This document shows, piece after piece, positions 1 to 5,543 of a stretch of DNA of 9,366 nt (positions within the stretch are counted from its first letter, which is position 1; every line of letters starts with the position of its first letter). This DNA comes from Gemmatimonadota bacterium (lineage in GTDB: Bacteria; Gemmatimonadota; Gemmatimonadetes; Longimicrobiales; UBA6960): positions 1-9,366 of the forward strand of contig JADFLD010000041.1 of NCBI GenBank assembly GCA_022564535.1. Reading direction: 5' to 3'. The position numbers and the translations under genes are program-made. The notes under the pieces were generated by a model. That model had not been told where the DNA came from, did no database searches, and saw only the letters and a list, made by a program, of their open reading frames with translations.

Positions 1-40
1 GAGGCGTAGCAACCGAAAATTCACCTCCGGGAACCTAAGG
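1..40 (-). other. Window edge with a possible start of a further minus-strand gene
   Basis: Read on the minus strand, the 40 bases after the zinc-ribbon stop codon contain a strong Shine-Dalgarno-like GGAGGT (complement of 23-28). A GTG at 24-22 and a TTG about ten bases after the GGAGGT both read openly to the window edge. This could be the first codons of a co-transcribed gene whose body lies outside the window. Only about eight codons are visible, so neither the gene nor its start can be confirmed. Confidence 0.2.
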
Positions 41-226
41 CTAGACAGCACCAGCTTCGACGCCCCTTCCTCTGTCCGCCGCCTTAGATTTCTCCTCCGT
101 CATTGCAGGCTTACGGAGGTAGTCCCGGGTATAGCCGCACTGAATACAGCTAAGGTATTTACCGGCTATATCGCTTCTCAATTGCAGATCCCCGTGACAT
201 CGGGGGCAGGTCTTTAGCAACAGCAT
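41..226 (-). CDS. Small four-cysteine zinc-ribbon protein
   Basis: This 61-residue protein has a classic zinc-ribbon layout: CPRC at residues 7-10 and CIQC at 27-30, followed by GY. The two Cys-x2-Cys knuckles are 16 residues apart, so one structural zinc is expected. After residue 33 the chain is short, charged and probably disordered. The ATG start is supported by an AAGGGA Shine-Dalgarno (complement of 233-238) six bases upstream, and by a consensus promoter further up. Small proteins of this kind are common next to regulators in Dehalococcoidia-type Chloroflexota genomes and have no assigned reaction. DNA, RNA or protein binding is possible but not shown. It is divergent from the HspR-like gene, and its promoter overlaps that gene's, so the two are probably co-regulated. 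It lies in the piece left of the suspected junction. Confidence 0.72.
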   Translation of the reverse strand: MLLLKTCPRCHGDLQLRSDIAGKYLSCIQCGYTRDYLRKPAMTEEKSKAADRGRGVEAGAV

Positions 227-242
227 GTTATTTCCCTTGTTT

Positions 243-272
243 GAGCTTTAATAGCATACATTTGATAAGCTC
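243..272 (-). repeat. Inverted repeat at the predicted 5' end of the zinc-ribbon mRNA
   Basis: GAGCTT (243-248) and AAGCTC (267-272) form a perfect 6-bp inverted repeat with an 18-base spacer. The predicted minus-strand transcription start falls at about 272, so the repeat would form a weak 5'-terminal hairpin a few bases upstream of the Shine-Dalgarno. A stem this short with a long loop could be chance. Confidence 0.25.
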
Positions 273-278
273 GATTGG

Positions 279-307
279 ATTATATAACTTGACATAGCTC
301 ATGTCAA
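279..307 (-). promoter_or_regulatory. Consensus sigma-70 promoter for the zinc-ribbon gene
   Basis: On the minus strand the -35 hexamer TTGACA (complement of 302-307) and the -10 hexamer TATAAT (complement of 279-284) are both perfect and separated by exactly 17 bases. Transcription would begin near 272, giving a leader of about 45 bases. The promoter overlaps the divergent one at 289-317: each -35 lies in the other's spacer, so polymerase cannot sit on both at once. Confidence 0.75.
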
Positions 308-308
308 T
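288..308. promoter_or_regulatory. HAIR-like operator (inverted repeat spanning both -35 boxes)
   Basis: CTTGACA (288-294), seven bases, then TGTCAAT (302-308) makes an inverted repeat. Its TTGACAT/ATGTCAA core is perfect over 7 bp with a 5-base centre. The known HspR-associated inverted repeat (HAIR) is CTTGAGT-N7-ACTCAAG; the seven-base spacing and the CTTGA half-site start match, while the inner bases differ. Lying directly upstream of an HspR-like gene, it is a natural autoregulatory operator that would silence both promoters. The caveat is that two divergent TTGACA boxes create this symmetry on their own. Confidence 0.5.
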
Positions 309-317
309 GTTTAGTAT
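289..317 (+). promoter_or_regulatory. Sigma-70-type promoter for the HspR-like gene
   Basis: A perfect -35 TTGACA (289-294) is followed after 17 bases by TAGTAT (312-317), a 4/6 match to the -10 consensus. Transcription would begin near 324, leaving a leader of only about seven bases before the ATG at 331. The message would be nearly leaderless, which agrees with the absence of a Shine-Dalgarno. Confidence 0.6.
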
Positions 318-331
318 ATATACATACTAAA
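310..331. repeat. 8-bp perfect inverted repeat over the -10 region and start codon
   Basis: TTTAGTAT (310-317) and ATACTAAA (324-331) are exact reverse complements separated by six bases. The left arm contains the -10 hexamer of the HspR-like promoter. The right arm covers the predicted transcription start and ends on the A of the ATG. It could be a second operator or a start-region hairpin. AT-rich composition makes chance symmetry more likely than in the rest of the window. Confidence 0.4.
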
Positions 332-921
332 TGGTATCGGTCATGGTGGAGAGAGACAGAAGAGTTAACCAGCAAGAGGAAGAGCAGCGGCAAGGGGCCG
401 TGGAGCCGATCCCCATTAAGGCTAGACCGGATGATCTGGCCTTAGAGCCCCGGGGCCAGAGCCCCCGTAAAGGGGGTGACTCTGGAGACCAGGAAGTCCA
501 AGGCGTTTATATCATCAGCGTCGCCGCCAGGCTCCTTGAGATGCACCCCCAGACCCTCCGTAAATACGAAAGGCTGGGGCTGGTGAGTCCCTCCCGCACC
601 GTGGGAATGCTACGTCTCTACTCCGACGAAGACATCGACGCCCATCTCCGCTCCGAGTTCCAACTCGCCGTACGCGTGGGCCAGAGCTCCGTCCGGGCCC
701 TGAGCGCTCGTGCGATAGTCCATGATCGCGATGTCGTCGACGAGCGACATGATGTGTTCGAGAATCCTCCGTCGCTCGCCATTCAGGACGGCCTCCATAT
801 AGATGCCGGTCTCCTCGTCGGGGGAGTCGAACCAGAACGGGATGTCGACCGCAACCACGAGTCCACCCTCCCTCGCGATCCGCGACACCCCCGCGATCAG
901 CTCGACGTACGCGTCGAGTAG
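331..921 (+). CDS. HspR/MerR-family transcriptional regulator, truncated at a junction
   Basis: Residues 58-102 form a MerR-type winged helix-turn-helix of the HspR kind, with ISVAARLLEMHPQTLRKYER followed by a GLVSPSRT wing and a LYSDEDI strand. HspR proteins repress heat-shock genes such as dnaK and clpB, often together with DnaK, by binding HAIR sites. Resemblance stops after the ATC codon at 634-636. The usual continuation (helices and the effector or dimer part) is missing. The remaining residues up to the stop at 921 are only the antisense of the TIM-barrel gene, so the open frame beyond about 640 is not genuine HspR. The N-terminus carries an unusual charged extension of about 57 residues, rich in Glu and Gln. 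The ATG at 331 is preferred because it lies just after the promoter; an in-frame ATG at 343 is an alternative. The family assignment is firm for the DNA-binding part, but the protein as encoded here is probably non-functional. Confidence 0.6.
   Translation: MVSVMVERDRRVNQQEEEQRQGAVEPIPIKARPDDLALEPRGQSPRKGGDSGDQEVQGVYIISVAARLLEMHPQTLRKYERLGLVSPSRTVGMLRLYSDEDIDAHLRSEFQLAVRVGQSSVRALSARAIVHDRDVVDERHDVFENPPSLAIQDGLHIDAGLLVGGVEPERDVDRNHESTLPRDPRHPRDQLDVRVE
610..640. other. Suspected chimeric junction where two genes are cut
   Basis: The plus-strand HspR-like frame is convincing up to about 636. The minus-strand TIM-barrel frame is convincing down to about 613, where its GVET sequence hits a TAG that belongs to the HspR codons. 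About 20 to 25 bases in between fit both genes, as expected for a short shared k-mer at a false assembly join or for microhomology at a real recombination point. Base composition and gene style differ on the two sides. No transposon ends, direct repeats or att-like core are visible here. Confidence 0.6.
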
Positions 922-1614
922 CTTCGCTCGACCAGGCCCCTGGAATCCCGCCGTGAGATACGGCTCGATGTCGTACCGGACGCCATGGAAACGCTGTGCC
1001 GGCGGCACCGTCGCGTTGTGCTCGACCAGGCGACGCACGGTACGGTACACCCCCTCGTGATTTTCCTCTAGAACGTAGTCGCGGTCACCGTCGAGCGCGT
1101 ACGTCAGCGCGCCCCGGGCACGCAAGTCCGCGACGAGCGGCCCCATCTCCTCACTGGAAAACGGAATGTAGCCGGCGGCCGGGCTAGCGCCCTCCGCGGA
1201 GGCCAGATAGAGGAACACGCGCGTGATCGACTCCGCTTCGACGAAGCCCAGGAAGACATCACGCTCTGCCCCGTCGTGGATCAACTCCTCCGTATTCCAG
1301 ACCCAGAGGGCCGTCTGCCGAGTCGACACATCGGGCGAGGCAGAAGGCTCCGGGGGCGACGGCGGCTCTGGATAGGTAAATCGCGGCAGCGTCGGAGTGT
1401 CCCTCAGATAGTACATCCCGAGCCTGACGCCCTCGGGCGCGTACGCGAGCGACACCCTTCCGCGCCGCACGCCTTCGGGACCGTGGATACCGTACGCTGC
1501 GAGATCGACTTCGACACTGAGCAACGGTAGGGACTCTTGCGCCTGTAGCGGCATCCCGGCCAACGCGGTCCCCGTCAAGACGGAAAAATACAAGCCAGCC
1601 AAAGTCGGTCGCAC
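610..1614 (-). CDS. Secreted TIM-barrel glycoside-hydrolase-like protein, C-terminally truncated
   Basis: The 334-residue product begins with a signal peptide (RPTLAGLYFSVLTGTALAG, cleavage likely after MPLQAQ at about residue 26), so it is exported. A variable N-terminal part and a Pro/Ser-rich linker (76-95) precede a barrel-like domain from about 101 (TALWVWN). Hydrophobic strands end in acidic residues: HGVRYDIEPYL (D215, E217), VVAVDIPFWFD (D257) and IAIMDYRTSA (D299). This is the pattern of a TIM-barrel glycoside hydrolase, but I cannot name the family or a substrate, and catalytic roles for these residues are inferred. The GTG start at 1614 is chosen over an upstream TTG at 1674 because GGAG sits six bases before it and it places the signal peptide at the N-terminus. 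The protein ends abruptly at GVET, where a last strand and helix would be expected; the stop comes from the sequence left of the junction. It is divergent from dnaE. Confidence 0.65.
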   Translation of the reverse strand: MRPTLAGLYFSVLTGTALAGMPLQAQESLPLLSVEVDLAAYGIHGPEGVRRGRVSLAYAPEGVRLGMYYLRDTPTLPRFTYPEPPSPPEPSASPDVSTRQTALWVWNTEELIHDGAERDVFLGFVEAESITRVFLYLASAEGASPAAGYIPFSSEEMGPLVADLRARGALTYALDGDRDYVLEENHEGVYRTVRRLVEHNATVPPAQRFHGVRYDIEPYLTAGFQGPGRAKLLDAYVELIAGVSRIAREGGLVVAVDIPFWFDSPDEETGIYMEAVLNGERRRILEHIMSLVDDIAIMDYRTSAQGPDGALAHAYGELELGAEMGVDVFVGVET

Positions 1615-1620
1615 GCGATT

Positions 1621-1624
1621 CTCC
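1621..1624 (-). promoter_or_regulatory. Ribosome binding site deciding the TIM-barrel gene start
   Basis: GGAG on the minus strand lies six bases upstream of the GTG at 1614-1612. No comparable site precedes the upstream TTG at 1674. The shorter start also gives a standard export signal, so both lines of evidence agree. Confidence 0.6.
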
Positions 1625-1789
1625 GATCGGAAACGGTCGGGTTCATCGATATTCCTACACCGCCGCGCGGACAAGGGTCACGACGCCGGCGCCGGCCAGG
1701 AGTGTCGTCTTTACAACAATTCATGCGAGAAGCCGGCTCTCCTGGGGAGGCGTCCAGGACCCGACTGGCGATCAGTCCCGGCGGGGTTA

Positions 1790-1817
1790 CGTTGGATTCG
1801 AATCGCTTGATCCAACG
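1790..1817. repeat. 8-bp perfect inverted repeat upstream of dnaE
   Basis: CGTTGGAT (1790-1797) and ATCCAACG (1810-1817) are exact reverse complements with a 12-base spacer, ending 21 bases before the dnaE start codon. A smaller palindrome, ATTCGAAT (1796-1803), overlaps the left arm. It may be an operator or a leader hairpin for dnaE; there is no T-run, so it is not a terminator. The rest of the 1615-1838 intergenic region holds a 6-bp TCCTGG/CCAGGA hairpin (1740-1759) and a GC palindrome (1685-1696), but no promoter I would defend. Confidence 0.45.
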
Positions 1818-1838
1818 GACCGTCGGCCGACCCGCTTA

Positions 1839-4800
1839 GTGAGCTTCGTTCACCTACACACCCACTCCGAGTACTCGCTCCTCGACGGAGCCAACCGTAT
1901 CGGCGACCTCGTCCGAAAGGCCAAGGAATACGAGATGCCGGGGCTGGCACTCACCGATCACGGCTGCATGTTCGGAGCGTGGCACTTCCACAAGGCGGCG
2001 AGCAAGGAAGGGCTCAAGCCGATCATCGGGATGGAGGCCTACGTCGCCCCCGGCGATCGGCGCGATCGATCGCGGTCGGGCCAAGGCGAGCGTGCGTACT
2101 ACCACCTGATTCTGCTCGCCCGCGACAAGGTCGGTTACCGCAACCTCGTCAAGCTGTCGTCGCTCGGCTACACGGAGGGCTTCTACCACAAGCCGCGCGT
2201 CGACCGCGAGGTGCTCGCGAAGTACCACGAGGGCATCATCGTCTCGTCAGCCTGCCTGGCGGGCGAGGTCGCCCGCCACCTCCAGGCAGACAACTGGAAG
2301 GGGGCGCGCGAAGCAGCCGAGTGGTACGCGAATCTCTTCGACGGTCGGTATTACCTGGAGGTCCAGGCGCACGATTCCCCGGGCCAGACGGCGCTGAACG
2401 AACAGATCTTCAAGCTCGCAGCCGATCTCGATCTTCCCGTGGTGCTGACGAACGACGCGCACTTCCTGCGGCCGGAGGATCACGACGCCCACGACGTCCT
2501 TCTGTGTATCGGGCTGGGCAAGGATCGAAACGACCCCGCGCGCATGCGCTACGATGAGGGGCTCTACTTCAAGAGCGCCGATGAGATGGCCGAGCGCTTC
2601 CCGGATCGGCCGGACGTCATCGAGAACACGTTGAAGATCGCCGACGAAGTCGATCTTGTGTTCGAGAAGAAATACTACCTGCCGGAGTTCCCGCTCCCCG
2701 ACGGTCACTCCGACGAAAACGAGTTCCTGGAGCACCTGGCGCTGGAAGGCGCCCGGAAGCGATACGGCGATCCACTTCCTCCCGAGGTACGGGAGCGTTT
2801 CGACTACGAGATGGACGTCATCAAGGGAACCGGTTATGCCGGTTACTTCCTGATTACGCAGGACTTCATCCAGTGGGCCCGGGACAACGACATTCCGGTC
2901 GGGCCGGGCCGCGGCTCAGCCGCCGGCTCGTTGGTCGCGTACTCGCTCGGGATCACCAACCTCGACCCGCTCGAGTTCGACCTGCTCTTCGAGCGCTTTC
3001 TGAACCCCGAACGGATCTCGATGCCGGATATCGATATCGACTTCTGCTACGAACGGCGGGGGGAGGTCATCGAGTACACGCGTCAGAAGTACGGAAAGAA
3101 CGCCGTCGGCCAGATCATCACCTTCGGAACCATGAAGAGTCGGGCCGTCATCCGTGACGTGGGGCGCGCCCTAGGCTTCGAACCCTCCGAGACCGACAAG
3201 ATCGCGAAGTTGATTCCGAATCAGCCGGGCCAGGCCTTTACGGTGCAAGAGGCCGTCGACGGCCTGAAAGAGGTCACGAAATTTTACGAGCTCGACGAGA
3301 GGCACAAGCAGCTCTTCGACTACTCGATCACGCTCGAGGGTCTCGCCCGGCACGCGTCGGTTCACGCGGCCGGCATCGTCATCGCCCCGGGTCCCATCGA
3401 CGACTACGTGCCCGTCAGCATCCAAACGGGCAAGAACGGCGGCGGTGACAACGACGACGCTATGGTCGTGACCCAGTACGACATGAACTGCCTGGAAGAC
3501 GCGGGCATGCTCAAGATGGACTTCCTGGGGCTCAAGACCCTCACCGTCATCCATGACGCCGTGAACATGGTGAAGACTCGGTACGGGAAGCTCGAGAACC
3601 CGGACACCGACGAGACGTACGAGACGATCGACGACCTTCCGCTCGACGATCCGGCGGTCTACAAAATGCTCGCGCGGGGCGGCAACTCGGGGATCTTCCA
3701 GTTCGAGTCGAATCTGGCGAACGACAAGCTTCGGGCCATGCGCTGCGACCGTTTCGAAGACCTCATCGCCACCAACGCGCTCATCCGCCCTGGGCCGCTC
3801 GACTCCGGCATGACCGACGTTTTCATCGAGCGGAAGGTCGGGCGACAGGTCGTCTCGTATCCGCACCCCGACATCAAAAAGGTGCTCGAGCCGACCTACG
3901 GCGTCATCGTGTACCAGGAGCAGTTGATGCGGATCGCCTCCGAGCTCGCCGGCTTCACGCTCGGCGAAGCGGACGTGCTCCGAAAGGCGGTCGGAAAGAA
4001 GGACGCCAAGCTCATCAAGTCGGAGTTGGACACCTTCGTGGAGCGGTCCGTCGAACGCGGCGTCGAGCATAGAACCGCCGTCCATCTCGCCGAGCAGATC
4101 GAGACATTCGGCCGATACGGATTCAATCGGAGTCACTCGGCTGCGTATTCGCTGATCTCGTACCAAACGGCGTGGCTCAAGGCACATCACCCGGCCGAGT
4201 TCATGGCCGCGCTGTTGTCGTCGGTCCTCGACACCACCGACAGCGTGGTGAAGTACATCGGCACGTGCCGCGACCTCCCTCGCTATCTGCCAAAGCTCGA
4301 AGATCCCATCGAAGTGCTGCCGCCGGACGTGAACGAGTCCGGGTGGAAGTTCATCGTGACCTCGAAAGGCAAGATTCGCTTCGGCCTCGGAGCCGTGAAG
4401 GGTGTGGGTCACGGGGCGGTCGAGTCGGTCATCGCGGCGAGAGAGACCGGACGATTCACGTCGCTCTTCGATTTCCTCGAGCGCATCGACATCCGCGCAC
4501 TCAACAAGCGCGCGTGCGAGGCGCTCATCGCCGCGGGTGCGCTCGACGACTTCGGTCACCGCTGCGCGCTTCTCGCGGGGCTGGATTCCGCCTACGGTGA
4601 GATTCAGGCTCGACAGGCAGAGAGCGATGCGGGCCAGCGATCACTCTTCGGGGACGCGTCCTCGCTCCCCAGTTCCGAGCCCGCGCTGCCCAACGTGCCC
4701 GAATGGCAGGAGGCCGATCGGCTGGCGCGTGAGAAGGCCGCGCTCGGCTTCTTCATCTCCGGCCATCCGCTCGATCGCTTCCGCGAGGTGGTGCGCGCGT

Positions 4801-5429
4801 TCGAGCCCGTCTCTTCTGAAACGCTTGTCGATCGGCCCGGTCAGGCGGTGGAGTTCCCCTGTGTGGTCACCGCAGTTTCGCGTCAGATATCGCGACGCAA
4901 CAACGCCGAGTGGGGCAAGATCACCGTGGAGGACTTCAACGGGACCGCCACGATCCTCGCCTTCCGCGAAGCATGGCAGACGTACAAGGACGTCCTCCAG
5001 CTGGACGCGGTGATCCTCGTGAGCGGGAAGGTCAGCGGAAACGAGCGCGACGAGGACGACCCACCGGTCTTTCTCGACGCAGCCCGCTTGCTGGAGGACG
5101 TCACGAGCGCCGGGGAGCTGGCGATCCAGATCGAACTCGAGCTCGACTCCGACGTCACCGAAGACGCATTCGCCGAGGCCAAGAAGTTCCTCGTGGACCA
5201 CCCGGGTACGTCGCCCATATGGCTTCAGATCGGCCCCCAAAACGGGGAGGCCGCGCCTCGATTGCGCTCCCGGAGTCTGCGGGCGACACCCGACTCTGAA
5301 ACGGTCGAGGCGCTCCAGAAGATCTTCGGGCGAGGGAACGTGCGACTCGTTCGGGCCGTGATCCCGCCCCTCGATACGAGCGAATCGGATCGTCGCCAGT
5401 TCTGGAGAGAGAAGGCGAATCGGGACTGA
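1839..5429 (+). CDS. dnaE: DNA polymerase III subunit alpha (replicative polymerase)
   Basis: DnaE is the catalytic alpha subunit of the bacterial replisome, extending leading and lagging strands on the beta clamp. The 1196-residue length is normal. An N-terminal PHP domain (about 1-280) keeps all nine expected metal ligands: H7, H9, D16, H41, E66, H89, C139, D206 and H208. The polymerase core has GPGRGSAAGSLVAY (355-368) and PDIDIDF (396-402), whose D397 and D399 align with E. coli D401 and D403; D561 in KMDFLGL is the third catalytic aspartate. A helix-hairpin-helix segment (about 872-905) is followed by QRSLFG (933-938), a good internal clamp-binding motif, then an OB fold (about 1005-1085) and a C-terminal domain. 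The GTG start gives the canonical SFVHLHTHSEYSLLDG beginning; no Shine-Dalgarno is visible, so the message may be leaderless or rely on other signals. The upstream inverted repeat at 1790-1817 could be regulatory. The sequence resembles Gemmatimonadota DnaE, by memory only. Confidence 0.97.
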   Translation: MSFVHLHTHSEYSLLDGANRIGDLVRKAKEYEMPGLALTDHGCMFGAWHFHKAASKEGLKPIIGMEAYVAPGDRRDRSRSGQGERAYYHLILLARDKVGYRNLVKLSSLGYTEGFYHKPRVDREVLAKYHEGIIVSSACLAGEVARHLQADNWKGAREAAEWYANLFDGRYYLEVQAHDSPGQTALNEQIFKLAADLDLPVVLTNDAHFLRPEDHDAHDVLLCIGLGKDRNDPARMRYDEGLYFKSADEMAERFPDRPDVIENTLKIADEVDLVFEKKYYLPEFPLPDGHSDENEFLEHLALEGARKRYGDPLPPEVRERFDYEMDVIKGTGYAGYFLITQDFIQWARDNDIPVGPGRGSAAGSLVAYSLGITNLDPLEFDLLFERFLNPERISMPDIDIDFCYERRGEVIEYTRQKYGKNAVGQIITFGTMKSRAVIRDVGRALGFEPSETDKIAKLIPNQPGQAFTVQEAVDGLKEVTKFYELDERHKQLFDYSITLEGLARHASVHAAGIVIAPGPIDDYVPVSIQTGKNGGGDNDDAMVVTQYDMNCLEDAGMLKMDFLGLKTLTVIHDAVNMVKTRYGKLENPDTDETYETIDDLPLDDPAVYKMLARGGNSGIFQFESNLANDKLRAMRCDRFEDLIATNALIRPGPLDSGMTDVFIERKVGRQVVSYPHPDIKKVLEPTYGVIVYQEQLMRIASELAGFTLGEADVLRKAVGKKDAKLIKSELDTFVERSVERGVEHRTAVHLAEQIETFGRYGFNRSHSAAYSLISYQTAWLKAHHPAEFMAALLSSVLDTTDSVVKYIGTCRDLPRYLPKLEDPIEVLPPDVNESGWKFIVTSKGKIRFGLGAVKGVGHGAVESVIAARETGRFTSLFDFLERIDIRALNKRACEALIAAGALDDFGHRCALLAGLDSAYGEIQARQAESDAGQRSLFGDASSLPSSEPALPNVPEWQEADRLAREKAALGFFISGHPLDRFREVVRAFEPVSSETLVDRPGQAVEFPCVVTAVSRQISRRNNAEWGKITVEDFNGTATILAFREAWQTYKDVLQLDAVILVSGKVSGNERDEDDPPVFLDAARLLEDVTSAGELAIQIELELDSDVTEDAFAEAKKFLVDHPGTSPIWLQIGPQNGEAAPRLRSRSLRATPDSETVEALQKIFGRGNVRLVRAVIPPLDTSESDRRQFWREKANRD

Positions 5430-5543
5430 GCGGCCGACTGTCAGGAGGGTCCACTCGACCTCGCCGGCGTCGCCCTTCCAATCGCTCCGCTACGCTGAGA
5501 GACTTCACGTTTCTGAACCCAATCACGAGCCCATCGAACCGCC

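Noticed and set aside
640..921. Continuation of the HspR-like frame after the junction as a genuine effector domain
   Set aside because: These residues are the exact antisense of well-formed TIM-barrel coding sequence and show no similarity to the expected HspR continuation.
1615..1674. Longer TIM-barrel protein starting at TTG 1674
   Set aside because: It would put 20 charged residues ahead of the signal peptide and has no ribosome binding site, whereas the GTG at 1614 has GGAG at six bases.
1740..1759. TCCTGG/CCAGGA hairpin as a terminator between the TIM-barrel gene and dnaE
   Set aside because: The stem is only 6 bp and has no following T-run, and the flanking genes are divergent, so no terminator is expected there.
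1711..1950. Minus-strand 79-codon frame across the dnaE start
   Set aside because: It overlaps conserved dnaE N-terminal codons, its product is Arg/Gly/Ser-rich without a motif, and it has no ribosome binding site that I can see.
2061..2074. 14-bp perfect palindrome CGCGATCGATCGCG inside dnaE
   Set aside because: It falls in codons for an Arg/Asp/Ser-rich loop of the PHP domain, where repeated GATCG-type codons readily create such symmetry. It is a single copy with no nearby regulatory context.
3171..4559. Long minus-strand open frame (462 codons) inside dnaE
   Set aside because: It lies wholly antisense to conserved DnaE polymerase-core codons. Its His/Asp/Val/Arg-rich composition is typical of antisense frames in GC-rich genes, and it shows no recognisable domain.
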